From Sapria himalayana (lineage: Eukaryota; Streptophyta; Magnoliopsida; Malpighiales; Rafflesiaceae), in the NCBI GenBank assembly GCA_029783825.1, contig JAREIK010001716.1:550102-614101 (forward strand): a DNA stretch of 64,000 nucleotides, given 5' to 3'. Under the pieces are notes generated by a model, which had not been told where the DNA came from, made no database searches, and was given only the letters and a program-made list of their open reading frames with translations. Made by a program: the position numbers and the translations under genes. This document shows, one piece after another, positions 45,540 through 58,375 of this stretch (its first letter is position 1; the number at the start of each line of letters is the position of its first letter).

Positions 45540-46000
45540 GATTCCATGTAGGAGACCCTATAAATCCAAGCCATGATTATTTCTTATAGGGAATCACTGA
45601 AACTAGAAGCATCACCACCCTTAGCACCTCAATCCATATACTATAAAAGTTATTCCACCATATTACAAGGAATTTGGAAGAAGCACTATTAGGTGACTGC
45701 ACATTGTTCATTATGGCAACAAAAATCATATAATTCTGGCCAAACTTCAAGAACCAATGCCAAAGTTCAACAACCTTCTTATACATGATCATCAACCAAA
45801 ATCTCATGTACCAAGGATTCCCCTCTGACAACAACTATGATCCCTATAAGTGGGCAGATTGTAGAATTCTCTCAACCATATTTAGAGCAACATTTCACTT
45901 CTATCACAATTGAATCAGGAAAAGTCCTTCCTACTAATGCGGTGAAGAACTTCAGATTGCATATCTTCTTAGCAACTCCACTCTATATCCTTAGCCAAAA
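45540..46000 (+). pseudogene. Unrecognised protein-like stretch (about 150 residues)
   Basis: One plus-strand frame reads almost unbroken from about 45549. It contains DPINPSHDYFL, GITETRSITTLSTSIHIL, KLFHHITRNLEEALLGDC, TLFIMATKII, FWPNFKNQCQSSTTFLYMI, NQNLMYQGFPSDNNYDPYKW and ADCRILSTIFRATFHFYHN. One frameshift later it gives PTNAVKNFRLHIFLATPLYI. The four stops fall as TAG, TAA, TAA, TGA where Gln, Gln, Gln and Arg (CAG, CAA, CAA, CGA) would restore sense by one C-to-T change each. The composition is less AT-rich than its neighbours. It sits after a Tat integrase tail, so an accessory ORF of that element is likely. I do not recognise the family. Confidence 0.5.
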
Positions 46001-46029
46001 TACTGTATGGTAAACCATCACCAACTACA

Positions 46030-47880
46030 AATCAGTCTCTTAGAATTACCTCACATATATATTTTTTTGATATTTTTTTAAGAAACCAAGAATTATATCA
46101 ATAGATTTGTTATCTTTTGAAAGTTATTCATTTATAATTAATTGTAAGATAAAATGAGGCAGGAATATATGAATTATGAAGTTAGCTTATGAAAAACACA
46201 TGCCCACTAAAGGAATCTTCATACTAAATGTAAAGAAGGAAATTTCAGGAACTAATCTGATATTAAAAACTTGCTTACTTAATGCTAGCTTGAATAATTT
46301 TTATTATATTTAACATCTTTGTAATTTTTTAAATCCAATGAACCAATTTTTATTTTAGCTCGAAACAATTTGCAAGGTGTTGCAAAATTACTCAATAACT
46401 CATCTCTAACTAATTTTTTACTTTATTTTAATATTCATAAAACATACAATGAGAAAATGCATTTTAGTGAATGACTATAAACAAATGTGTATCATAAGTT
46501 TATATTGCAAAATCATTAATTATACTTAAACTAACTTATGTTTACAAATTATTGTTTCCTAGCCCTAAAGACTAAATGATGAAGTATAAAGAGATGTTGA
46601 TAGTTCTAGAAATAATATCTTTTAAAAGTTATCTCCATGGAATTGGAAGTATATGATAATTAAGATATAATAGAAAACGTTAGTAAGAGCTCAAGACCCA
46701 CATTGACATATAAGTCATCAATGTTGGAAACTCGGTGATCTAATCTGGTATGTAGTATCTAGTTGAAATTAGAATGCATCCACTTGGGGTAATGAGCACT
46801 GTTGAGTTTAGATATTTTGTATTATAATTTGATATTGATATCATGATATTCCTTAAATTGTTTTCCAAAGAGTATAAAATAATTTTTTATGAAATATGAT
46901 GATAATTTGAAATTTCATAAAAATTATATTAAGTTGGGTGCAATTAATAAATTTTAATATTTAATAAATTATTTTAAAGTTTTTCTTGATTTTGTTTCAA
47001 TTATTTATGAATTACTTTTTGGTTTCTTTGTTTTTTTGGGTTTTCAACAAGTTAGATGATATCCATTAAATATATGTTATCTAATATATCAATCAAAAAT
47101 CATGGAACATGATAGAAACAATCTAATAATTTTGGAATATGTCAATCCTTAAAGTCATCAAATACTTAGCCAAATCTTTATATTATTATAAAATTCATTT
47201 GAGAATATCATGAATTCTTTATAACTTATATCATATTAGTTATTACATCAAAACAAATTTAATAGATAATTTATTTTCATGAAACTCATTCATGACAGTA
47301 ACATTATGGTTTGAAGGAACTAGTGAATATCATGTGTATACAATATTTGATTTTTAAGACTACTTTTAAAATATATTGTGGTAGAAAATATTGATATACA
47401 ATTTCACTAAAAAACATATTTTCTATGTTTAACTTCAACACTAGCAACCCAATAACAAGTAAATTAAATTTTTATGACATATGAACCATATTCCTCCTTA
47501 TTATAACTTAGACAAGAATATAGATTGTAAAAATAATTAGGAAGAAATAAAAAACCTATTCTATTTTAAAATACAAGATATTAATATTGCCTACATTTTT
47601 ACAAATTTCAATAGTTTATCTAGTTATAACCATTTACCTTGCACCTTTATTGTGGAACAAAAAAACTTCAGTCCACCCTCCCATAAAGTATCTTCCCCTA
47701 GGGTAAAACTTTCTTAATGTATAAATTTCTTATCAACTCTCAGTTCTTCCTAAAAAAATCATAAAAATATATCTTGAATATAATTTTTTTTATTATACAT
47801 TTTCCAAAACAACAGAATTTTTATTAAATAACTATAAAAAATAGATGAGTAAAGAAAGAAGTGGTTTGGTATGATGGTCT
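46030..47880. other. AT-rich spacer, nothing recognised
   Basis: GCAAGGTGTTGCAAAA near 46370 recurs near 45320 (CAAGGTGTTGCAAAAA) and near 35616. No further structure was recognised. Confidence 0.35.
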
Positions 47881-47889
47881 TCTGAATGA

Positions 47890-48990
47890 ATATGTAGTTG
47901 CATGTCATGAAGATCTTTGTACATCAGTTGATGGTCCTTCTTTCCAAGGTCTAGAAATGAGATATCATGAGCAAGGATGATCATTTATTTAGTACAATTA
48001 AGGATCAGATCCATCATCACATTGTTGGAATCTTCACTTACATTGTCCTCTGATGACTGAATCATTTGAATAATCTTTTCATCTATCCTATCAACATGAT
48101 ATATATCTTCCTCCTTGTAGGGCCTGAGTAGCCTAATAATTGACATTCATTGTATGATCTGCAATTGACAAAAAGTGTTTTGAAGCATATTATTCAACAC
48201 AACTTCTTCCTACGGTGCTTCACTATCCTAAATGCTATCATATTCAATGATCATGTTCATAGCTGATGAAGGGTGTGTTGCTATCTAAATGTAATCACTA
48301 GCATTAATACCACCCAAAAATATTACAATCCTCTTTCTATTATGGCTTCTATCTTCTCATGTTAGGAAATAATGATAATATTGAATTTCTACGTATAGCA
48401 AAAACTTACAACCCTTTCATTAATCCTAATATGAATTCTAGTGTTGTTCCACCATAACACTACCATCAGCGATCCATGCAAAGGGGTGCCTAGAAAGGAG
48501 GATCAATAACATCGCCCAATGATCCTTTTTCCAAGTTTTAGCAATGAGATGGTCTAATTAAGGATATGCACTTTTTTAGTGCAACTCAGAATTAGGTCTA
48601 TCATCATACTATAGGCTTTCTCACTTACACTATCCACCTTTGATTGGTGAACCATTTGAATAATCTATTCATCTATCATCTCAACATGATGAATATATTT
48701 TTCCTTGATTAGTTTTATTAGAGAGATAATTGACATTTGGTTGTTGATCAATATCTGACAAATAGTATTTTTAAGATTTTTGTCCAAGACCACTTCCTCA
48801 TGCCCTATTTTGTTGGCATGTTTGCTATCATGATCAATGTTCAAATATTATCATTATTAGCATTCCACAATCATGATAAGTTTACTACCATATGAGGTAA
48901 AAATGGCAATATTGTAGCTCTACATATAGCAAAAATTCATAGCCATTTCATTGATCCTTATATTGTTTGAGTGCCATTCCACAATCATAC
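47890..48990 (-). pseudogene. Unrecognised tandemly duplicated coding-like module
   Basis: Two direct copies of a roughly 550-580 bp unit (about 48470-48990 and 47890-48470) read similarly on the minus strand. The upstream copy has EVVLDKNLKNTICQI, MSIISLIKLIKEKYIHHVEM, IDE.IIQM and MMIDLILSCTK. The downstream copy has EEVVLNNMLQNTFCQLQII, MSIIRLL, KEEDIYHVDRIDEKIIQMIQ, SSEDNVSEDSNNVMMDLILN and CTK. Shared peptides despite strong base divergence suggest each copy once coded. Stops interrupt both. No family is recognised. Confidence 0.5.
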
Positions 48991-49154
48991 TTTGGATAAG
49001 CTTCCTTTTTTTTTTGTTTTAGCATTTTTTAATTGAGAAAAATATCATAAGGGTTCTAAAATCAAAATAATTACATTGGGAAAAGTTTGAGCTATAAAAA
49101 ACTAAAACCAAAAATTACCAAGGTATTTAAAAAAACAAATTACTATTTTCAATG

Positions 49155-49216
49155 TAACATAACATTATGCATATATATATATATATATATATAATCATAT
49201 ATATGCATAACATTGA
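49155..49216. repeat. AT microsatellite with hairpin-forming flanks
   Basis: TTATGCATATATAT at about 49165-49178 is complementary to ATATATATGCATAA at about 49197-49210, around an (AT)n core. The outer pentamers CAATG and CATTG are also complementary. Confidence 0.6.
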
Positions 49217-49255
49217 GAAAAAATATAATATTTATGCTTTAAAACACTATGCATT

Positions 49256-49640
49256 TAAACTAAATTACTATTATAGAGATTTTGTTATGGATATGCATAT
49301 TACATAGATACAAAAATAATCATAACAATAAAATGATCTTTAAGAAATAAAATAAAAATATACTTTATAATCATCTTATGATTTGTCTGATCTGCATAGT
49401 GCAATTCGAGCCGCTAGTAACTATGTACCATTTCATAAAAGAGCATCAAACTCATTATTTGTAGTTGCATGCCTATGTGATCTTTTTATTGGTTGTGTTT
49501 CTTTGTGTAGTGATGGGATGTGATTTGTGAATGTCATTGATGTGCGGCTACTAGTAAGTTAGAAGAAAGGTGAAATTGGTAGAGAGGAACAATCAATACA
49601 GGCCTAATAAATGTTTCTTTATTGATTCCTTCAAAGTAAG
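49256..49640 (+). repeat. Dispersed repeat, second copy (pair with 20308-20700)
   Basis: It aligns with 20308-20700 (shared ATACTTTATAATCATCTTATGATTT and GATGTGCGGCTACTAGTAA). A 75-codon frame starts inside it (49570-49797: VRYLRYIKIILGDKVTT). Not recognised, and not shared with the first copy. Confidence 0.6.
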
Positions 49641-50429
49641 ATATTTGAGGTATATTAAGATTATTTTAGGTGATAAGGTCACAACATGCATATCAATAAT
49701 CATGGCAAAATGTGATATTTTGAGGTTTAAAAAAAACTTTACTATATGGGTGAAAGAATTTGACGTTGATGATGGTATATGTGAAAAAATATTTTGATAA
49801 AGAAATAATTATAATTAAAACAATGAAATGAAACTTGTACTCCATGTTGATTAACACTATAGGCAATGAAAGCATATGAATTGTTTAAGAAATATAATTT
49901 ATATATGTTATACGATATAAGATTAGGCTAGCATTTACATCTAAAGACTCTTGAATAAAAAAAAATAAAAAACTTTTTTATAAATTATTTGGTAAAATAG
50001 AAAATTATTGACTAAGGGTGTAGAAGTTGATTACTTAAATAAGTTGCAGGAAAACATCCATCTTCTGAGTATGTGTGAGTTAAATTCTTATGTGATAACA
50101 TATAATACAATATGCAATACCATTTGTTTGAAAATTATTATGAAGCCAACATCACTCACGATGCTAGTCAAATTGTGTTACCTTTACTTTATGATCAAAT
50201 ATTTTTTGACAAAATAATAAAATTGAAAAATATTACATACAATAAAAAACTTTATTTTAATTATAAATAACATAAAAATTTTTGAGAATGTATCTAAGAA
50301 GCTATCACAATACCAAGCACGTGTAGTTGATGCTATAAATGTTAGGTTCATTTATGAAAACCAAGTCTGAGAGAGCATGAGAAACATAAGTTGACTTGTC
50401 AAATGACAAGTATGGATCTTGGATATTTA

Positions 50430-50600
50430 GCAATAAGAGCACAAGCATCCATTCATCATTATTTTATTATATTGAAGTTTACAAGTGGACACAACATGTT
50501 GAATAACTTGAGGAGCAATATTACATATTTGACAATAGTAATGCTAGAAAGGGCTTGGCTGCTTGGGGATCAATGTTAGTGTTTGAGAAATGGAATAAAC
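50430..50600 (+). pseudogene. Possible hAT C-terminal dimerisation fragment
   Basis: The plus-strand frame gives SGHNMLNNLRSN and VMLERAWLLGDQC. This resembles the end of plant hAT transposases ('S.GGRVL...RSSL.P..VEALIC..DWL.GDQ'). Upstream LAIRAQASI may match the 'VSTVASE' block. It runs opposite to hAT copy C nearby, so it would be a separate copy. The evidence is short. Confidence 0.35.
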
Positions 50601-50959
50601 CATTCATGGTTTGTTCTTGATATAAGATATCAAATGAAAAATCTTTTAAAATAAAATTTACTGAATTTTCAATCTTCAAGATATGAAAACATTGATCATG
50701 AAGTTAGTCTACTCAATCATAGTCATCACTTTTTAGCTTTAGAGTGGCTATATATAGTATGAAATAGTGAGTTAAACATTTGTGCACACTACATTTACCT
50801 TACTTCTATTGTGAGTCGCAACCAAGGCTATTTTATCATGAGATTGAGTGAGATTTTGATAGGTGTCATTGAAATGATGATAAAAATGTATTTGTGAGTA
50901 GGGTTGTGAGGCTTTCCATGAACTTGACAAACAATATGTGTACACTCAATCAACTTCTC

Positions 50960-53270
50960 ATGAATGAACCCTTAAGATTCATGTTCCTACGTCATGCCCA
51001 AGGATACATATGCCAAAATATTCTCTACCCCTTCCACTTTAACCATAGGGTCTATCTAGGCAACCAGACAATAATGAGATGGAATGGTAGATCAGTACTT
51101 TAAGTACTTGGTTTCCATCTCAATAAACATGTCATAAAATATCCTATCATCTCTAAACATTTTAAACATGCCATTAATGTTGCATATACGCCTAAGTGGA
51201 ATATTAGTGGTGAGAGTATAAATTGATGAACACATATTTGTCATGCCATAAAAAATCTTTAGAAATTTTATAAATAAAATTCTTGTATCTCAATTGTCTT
51301 GAATAATATATGTGTCACTCTTACTATTTAATTAGTTGGATATCACGTTTTCATATCCAATCCAATATTTGCCTCCAACATTAGGTATATCTAATTCCAA
51401 TATGTCTCACATTATTTTGAATTTCTTCTTCTTTAGACCCATACACAAACATAGACTACCAAACTATTGTTGTTTACTAGACATATGAAGATATTTTATT
51501 GAATTACATATTTTTTATAAAGTGAGGGAAATAACATTCATCCTAGCTTATACTATGAGGTTAATAATGTGACACATATATTTAACGTGAAAAATCTCAC
51601 TTAATGGTTCATCTCTAAATAGTCTTAATAAACATATTAATGGCTACTTCATTGTTAGATGTGTTATCGAATGTAATATTATATACTTTATTTTCAATAT
51701 TATATTCTTTAAATATTCTTATTATGCACTTATATCTACCTGGACCATCATTAGAATGGAAAATCTCTAAAAATCCTAATATATTTTACTCAGTATCCAT
51801 TTAGAATCTACATAGTGGTCGGTAAGATATGCTATATGCATAAGATGTATCTTCATGACTAGTCAAAAAATTAGACATCATGAACACCACAGACACCATG
51901 CCACTGTATTCTCCAAATTTATTAGTTATTATTTATTTTTTTTAACTTAAAGTATTTTAGTATGTTATTACTAAAATATATTGGTCCAAATTCTTATGGA
52001 CCTAAGAATTCTTTGTTATACAAGTTGCAAATAGGATTATATGATATTGATTACCCTTTGATCGTCCAAAAATCAAATTGGAAGACCCATCATGGTATTA
52101 ATTTGGTCATGTCTTCCCTCCATTACTCATTGTGGTATATGAAGGGGATAAAGATAAAAGTTGAACTAGATCTAACCTCAAAGACCCCATAACTCTGTTT
52201 GGTTTGCCTATGATCTAATGTACCATATATTTTTGTATACTATTTGACATGTCACTTTAGGTGCTCAGTCCCAGATGCACTTCTACATATTAATATTTTT
52301 TTTATTATTGATATTGTGTCGATTCTTCATTGAAACCCTCAAATATTTTTATTTTGTATAATATTAAGGTGAGTCTAAACTCCAAATTTTCTTATAGTAT
52401 TTTTTTTTAAATGTTTGGGTCAAAACCATGGGAGAAAACAAGGTTTTAGTAGCCTCAAACCTTTTCGTTGGGTTATCAATATTAAAATTATCTATATTTA
52501 TATTAATCTTAATCTCATTATCATTATATTAACTATTTATCAATTTATATATTTTATTAGTTTATTAATTATATTCTAAATTTTATTTTTTAAATTAAAT
52601 ATTTATTTAATATTAAATTATTAAAAAAATTAAAATTAAATAACTAAATAAATATTTAAAAAATGATACTCATTTGGCCATTTATAGAATGTCAATTGCC
52701 GATGTCAAATATCTAATATTTATAGTCAGCACCAAAGTTCCAAGATCGAGATATGATAGGAAAGTTGAAAGCCGAACCAAACTTTGAGAGGAGAGAGAGA
52801 TGAGATGAGACATGTCATATGAGAGAGAGAGAGAGAGCGATAATTGAGATAGTATAGAGAAAGAGAGGAGAGTGAGGTGAGAAGTGAACGAGATTGAGAG
52901 ATAGAAAGAATATATATAGATATTAAAAAGATTTAAAAAAAAAAATTTTGAATTTTTTTTATATTTTTATTAATTCCTTAGGGCAGAAACCCGACAGCCA
53001 TCAAATTTTCTGCCATAACCATTGGGGGAGCATCCCACGACTAGATGAATCTCATTTTAATTTTATTTTTGGACCATTAGGTCAGTTCGACCTTGATGGT
53101 TTCAGAGTTGCATGGTCGAGAGCTCGGGGCTCTAGTGAGGCACGACAGAAGCTTGGGCTCTGTCCAGTCAGGTCTTGCCCGAAACCATGCCCGAGTTTCG
53201 AGGCATAGTGTCTGACCATGCAGCTAGACATGGTGGCTTAACTTCACCACAACAAAATGCGATGTGCCGA
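50960..53270 (-). mobile_element. hAT element, copy C (minus strand, 3'-truncated)
   Basis: On the minus strand a GC-richer 5' zone (53270-52980), a GA/TC-rich leader (52870-52780) and transposase follow in the same order as copy A. Transposase peptides: SITFDN-like ITFDNTSNNEVAINMF (about 51625-51680), HIINLIV (about 51575), LELDIPNVG, MCSSIYTLTTNIPLR (about 51205-51240), FRDDRIFYDMFIEMETKYLK, MVKVEGVENILAYVSLGMT (50990-51055). After that, copy A's dimerisation region is not matched, so the 3' end is lost near 50960. Copies A and C share enough sequence to align at DNA level (e.g. AGAATC.ACACAAT). Confidence 0.75.
52770..52900 (-). repeat. GA/TC-rich leader tract of hAT copy C
   Basis: GAGAGAGA runs at about 52788-52800 and 52822-52836 continue to about 52900. 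It is the counterpart, in reverse, of the TC-rich tract of copies A and B. Confidence 0.6.
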
Positions 53271-53279
53271 CATGACACT

Positions 53280-54860
53280 ACATATTTGATTCTTCTAATA
53301 TTGAATACATATATAATATACATATGTATTTATATGTATAAATATGTTTATATAAAAAAAAGTGTATATGTTCAAAATGAATAAATAACTACATTTTTAT
53401 GGTTATTCTTAAATATATAAACCCTTAAACATATATATTTATATGTGTATGCATAACTATAAAAATGTATGCATTTATATGTTTTGAAAAAATACATTCT
53501 ATTTTTTGTATAAACATATAAACACATATGTATACTATATATGTATACAATTTACATTTTAATACATGTCTACTGTACATAGATATACGATATATGTATT
53601 ATTGGAAAGATGTATAAATGTGTATCTTTTTATATTTATTGACATGCATATCTTTTTGTTTATAATATATATAAAAATCATAAACAAATTTCTATAAACT
53701 TTTTTATTTACATGTTTACAAACACATATATACATGCATACTTATACTTATAAATACATTTATTTATAAGATTATCATCATGCATATAATTGAACAAATA
53801 TATAATATAGTTTTTTAAAATATTATTTTTTAGTTTTTTTTAATAATAGTGTGAAGGAGTGAGAGTATTTATGAATTTTAATTTTTTTAGGTGATTGGAA
53901 AATAAATAAAATTTGTTTTGAGGAAATCTTGGTTAAATTTTCAAGGAGAGGGGGAGGGAACTTTTTATTAAATATTTTCAAAATGGGGTTTCTTAATAAA
54001 AATTTTCCTAATATTGAACTAATAAATGTTAAAATTTTGTAAAGATCTCAAAATAAAAATATTTATAAATGTTCATTTTAAAAAAATTATGATAAACATT
54101 ACAAAATAAAATTATTTACATTTTAACAATATTAAATGTCAAATAAACCACCTCAACTTACCACATAAAATTACAGGCAATAAAAATAATAATTGATTTC
54201 TATAATAGTCTTGAGTATGCGGACACTATGTACACATTTTCAAAAATAGATATATCTTATATATTTTTTAAAAAAACTTAATATTATGCATAAACATTAT
54301 GTATGTTATATGTGTGTATATATACATACAGACACACATTATATATATATATATATATAAAACATTACAGATAATTGCATAACACATTAATGTTCTATTG
54401 TAATTATATATAATATATCTTGTGCACTACACTTGTAGTTCTAATGCATATGTAATGTGTATATATTCATTACAATCTATACTCTATATATATATGGTGC
54501 ATTTATTATACTTTACTAATTACTATATAAGTTCTAAAATATATTATACTACAATATATATACACATACACATATATTATATAAAATTATTATTTATCCC
54601 TAAATATGCAAAATAGTATATTATATATATATATATAAAGATATGTATTTTAGTGTAGTACGAATGGATAATATACTATACTTAATACTAATTACAATAT
54701 ATAACATTATAAGTAGTGAAGTACACTATATTAGTATACAATAGTATAAGGTGTCAATTGGCACATAAAATAGTGTCTATATTCATATACATAGTTTTTG
54801 ATTTTCAAAAATGTAATATGATGTATTTAATATACTCATACACATAACACTCAAAAGTAT
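53280..54860. repeat. Low-complexity AT-rich zone (ATGTATA/ATATAC-type)
   Basis: Dense TATATG, ATGTATA and ATACATA words fill the zone, with (AT)n runs at about 54337-54358 and 54622-54638. Short open frames here are by-products of low complexity. Confidence 0.7.
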
Positions 54861-55407
54861 TGTTTTTCAATTATGTTTTAATTTAATTTTTATTTATTTA
54901 TTTATTTATTTTTATTTTTGTTAATTTTTTTATTTTTTTAATTTGGGGTTTTTTATTTTTATTTTTTTATTTTTTGTTAATTTAATTCAATTATGTCAAT
55001 TATGTTTTAATTCTTTGTTTCCGCAAAATATAATCATTTTTAAATTTTTTATATTTTTATTAAATTTTATTAAGATAGGCCTTTTGTAAAAATATTTTTA
55101 TTTGGTGAAATTAAGTGGTACAATTGAATTTCATAGCACCCATGTATAATTTTGTTTTATAAATGAACAACTAGCTCAGAAACAAAGAATATCTGTGATT
55201 AGTTTAATCCAAACCATCCTATCCTTCTCTTCCTCACTGACTGCCATGTTATAAAAGAGTTTGTATATAAGTTGTTCATGTTCATGAGTTTTGTTTGTTA
55301 ATTTGTTTTAAGAACCCAAAATAAATTGCTCAATCACTTTGTTTTTTTGTTTCAAATTTCCATGTTCTATCAAGCTCAAATTGTTTCGAATATTTGTGTT
55401 AATTATT
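54861..55407. other. T-rich and (TTTA)n stretch, then AT-rich spacer
   Basis: TTTATTTATTTATTTATTTATTTT at about 54890-54913, then T-rich sequence to 54990. No gene motif was found. Confidence 0.5.
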
Positions 55408-55947
55408 TGAGAATCTGGAATTAAAAACATAATAGATCGATAATACTTGTGGGATGAGTTATTTTATTATTTTAAGTAGAGTTTATGCATGTAATAATAC
55501 CTTGAGGTCACGGGTGATGCAAAGCTCTTCCCCCACAAGCCCTTGTTTCGGAATCCCGAAGGAAGATGAAGACGCTACAATGGTTAGCATCATTTAAACT
55601 TCTATCATTTTTTTTAAAATAATAACATTCGAACTAAACCTTTTTTATTATGAAGCATTACAAATTTAATAAAAATAAATTCATTTTATTATTAAATATT
55701 TAAATTAGAATTTTAATTACAGATTTTAATTATATATATATATATATATAATCAAAATTAATTTAAAACGAATCTATTAATTTGATTTACTAATAAAATC
55801 AAATTATTTGATTTACTAATAAAATCAAATAATTTGATTGTAAATAAATCAATTATTCCAATTATATACACATACATATTTGAAATTAATAAAATCTTTA
55901 AAATATTTCATTTAGCTTTTGATAAAACTAGAGAAGGGACCCCAACA
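55408..55947. repeat. LTR-like repeat, copy 1 (about 540 bp), carrying an empty MULE site
   Basis: TGAGAATCTGG... to ...GACCCCAACA; the second copy starts TGTTGGAAATC at about 60154. The two align across most of their length: GAGTTATTTTATTATTTTAAGTAGAGTTTATG, CCTTGAGGTCAC and AAGCTCTTCC. TG...CA ends and size suit a Copia LTR. At 55582-55592 it has GGTTAGCATCA uninterrupted, the site at which copy 2 carries an insertion. A Copia gag relic lies about 1.6 kb away. Confidence 0.6.
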
Positions 55948-57585
55948 TAAATAAGATCATAGAATCCTAATATAAATTATTTTACAATTTATATTAACTA
56001 TAATTCATACCACCACATAATTATAATTATGCTCTCTTACTCATTTAAAATAAAGTCATGCATTTTATTATTTAATACTAATTAAACTATCCATTTAAAG
56101 ATTATAGATAATTGATTGAATCAAATCAATAATATCTAATTTAATTAATCTTTAATTATTTTATTGAAACTTTCTACTTAGCTTCTTTGAATTGCGAACC
56201 AAAATTCACCTATGAGGTTTTACAATATCAAACCTTATAAGTTTCCACAATGGGGTATCAAGAATCTTTTTAAAATGAGTTGGATTCCATTAGCAATCAA
56301 TATTTGCTATATACATAATAATGTTATCAAATTTATTGAGTTCTTAAATATATTTCTAAACTCAACTCTTCATAAATCAAAATTATTATTAACAAATGTA
56401 CGCAAATAATGACTACTTCAAGAATAAAAGTTAAAGTATTTATAATAAAAATGATATATTTTATATTACAAGTCAATACAAATTATTATAATGTGTTGGT
56501 CTCTTTCAATAATCTCAAGTGCACTAGTACTAGAAGTTAGAACTTCACTATTCTCTTTAGTTAAGCCAATCATACTATAATCTTGCCCATAAGTTGTCTA
56601 ACTCTATCTAGATTATGAATAACAAACTCGTATTCCACAAAAATTGATAATTTGGTATTTTGTGCATAAGTCAAACTCTATGAACCAAAATATCTATAGT
56701 GTAGAATAAAGAACATATACATTTTCACCAATTCAGCTCATTATAAAATCTATAATATAAAACAATAAAAAGATATAAATAAAAAAATGGAAAAACAATA
56801 AGAAATGACTTTTAGTATAAATCAGTTTTAATTATTTTCTACTTAGACTCAAAGCTATGATTCATTCTAATTTCAATGAACCTAAAGGTCAATCTTTAAC
56901 CAGACTAAAAATCTATTTTATATTTTAATGACCAAGGCATAAGTGTCAAAGATATGTTTGGTTCATATCAGAAAGATATTTTCTTTTATATGGAAAGATG
57001 TTAATGTTATTCAACTCACATTATTGTAGTAGAATAGAATGGTTTTAATAATAATATAAATGTTATATTTTAATGTACCAGAATATACAATCATTTTATT
57101 CAATTTGATTATTACAAAATCGTCGAATAAAAAAAATCTATCTTTAACTAAATTAAAAATTGAAATCAAGTTTCTTCTAATCAAATATACATAAATGCAA
57201 TCTTTTAAAATTAAAATATTATTTCTCTTAAAATGAAGTATATAATCTCTGACTGCAAAAGTTGTTACCTTGGTATTGTTTCACATGTGAAGACCAATTT
57301 CTCCATAATTTATTTGTCTAATTTTTTGGAATTACTACAAAGAATTACTGACATAATTAGTGGTGCACGTATCTATACACATGGTATTCGTAGATATCAT
57401 TACTAAAATTGTTTTAACTAACTAGTAATTGAGATTAACTTTTTTGTTTACTTTGATGAGATAAATCAAACAATACTTCTTCTCATATCTTGTTTATTCG
57501 AAATAAAAATATTTTCCTTTTGACTTTTTTACTCCTACTTGTAACTTAAGAGCTGTCAATGGAACTTGAGTACATTTCTAAAAAA
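55948..57585. other. AT-rich stretch, possible Copia internal remnant
   Basis: This lies between the LTR-like repeat and the minus-strand Copia gag, where protease, integrase and RT of that element would be expected. None could be read. A 65-codon plus-strand frame (56212-56409) is unrecognised. Confidence 0.35.
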
Positions 57586-57589
57586 ATTT

Positions 57590-58375
57590 TATTTCCTTTT
57601 GATTTAGAAGTTCTTTCATCCATAAATACTCTAGATAGTATCCTGATAATACTTTCAGTCAATACCAATTCCGTGGGCATTTGTGTCAAAGGATCTAGTC
57701 TATACATGTTAACAATTAGGTAGAATTGCTTATACGAGTCTGATAGTGATTGAAGAATAATTAGGTAGAATTGCTTATACGAATCTAAGAGTTTACTTCA
57801 ATCTCACCACAAAGGATCTTTAGTTCATTAATAAGAACATTCATCTTGATAGCATGATCACTCATTTTGATGCTTTTAGTCATTATAGTACCCATCAGAC
57901 CTTTCATGGCTTTGTATATGGCAGAACAAGTCTGATTCCCAAGTATTTCTTTGAGATTTAAACATTATGTCATAAGTAATAGCCATGAACTAATGCTAAT
58001 GTTGAAGTATATTTGACATAGTAACTAGAATATATACATCTAGACATCTCATTAGCCTTTAACCATTTCTCACAAGGCTTGGTTGCCCTTTAACGAGCTT
58101 ATCCAAACACAAATATGTGAGCATAAACTTGTAGTTCTCAGTAGTCATGACAATATCAAGATTTCATTTTCAATCTATGTCATTGGTTCCATCGAGTTTA
58201 CTCTGTTTGAGAATTGTTGCGTGTAGGTTGAAAAACAAATTTTTTTTAAAATTTCGAATAAACTTATTAGTTTGAATCTATCACAAGAATAAGTTATATT
58301 CACTAATTCTTGAATGAATTCATCATAAGTCTGACATATCATGAATAACATACCTTGATGGGAGGATGTCAATTG
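57590..58375 (-). pseudogene. Ty1/Copia gag relic
   Basis: Minus-strand peptides: EMSRCIYSSYYVKYTSTLAL (about 58010-58070; consensus 'NEMSRCIILASM'), SEILGNQTCSAIYKAMKGLM (57900-57960; 'IFG.QTRSARQ.AMKALM'), MSDHAIKMNVLINELKILCG and EIEVNS (57800-57870; 'V.EHVLKMI.LLNELE.LGAEID'), DSYKQFYLI twice (57715-57785; 'LPDSF.QF.LNYNM') and LTESIIRIL. Gag forms the particle around the retrotransposon RNA. A 45-bp in-frame duplication repeats the DSYKQFYLI block. The upstream 65 codons (58175-58372) are unrecognised. Confidence 0.7.

Noticed and set aside
45577..45834. Minus-strand 85-codon frame
   Set aside because: It is the shadow of the plus-strand protein-like frame at 45540-46000, which has a more protein-like composition and C-to-T-type stops.
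49570..49797. 75-codon plus-strand frame (VRYLRYIKIILGDKVTT...) as a real gene
   Set aside because: It looks somewhat protein-like, but it is not conserved in the paralogous repeat at 20308-20700 and matches no family; left as part of an unidentified repeat.
50894..51103. Plus-strand 69-codon frame as a gene
   Set aside because: It is antisense to the hAT copy C transposase, which reads clearly on the minus strand.
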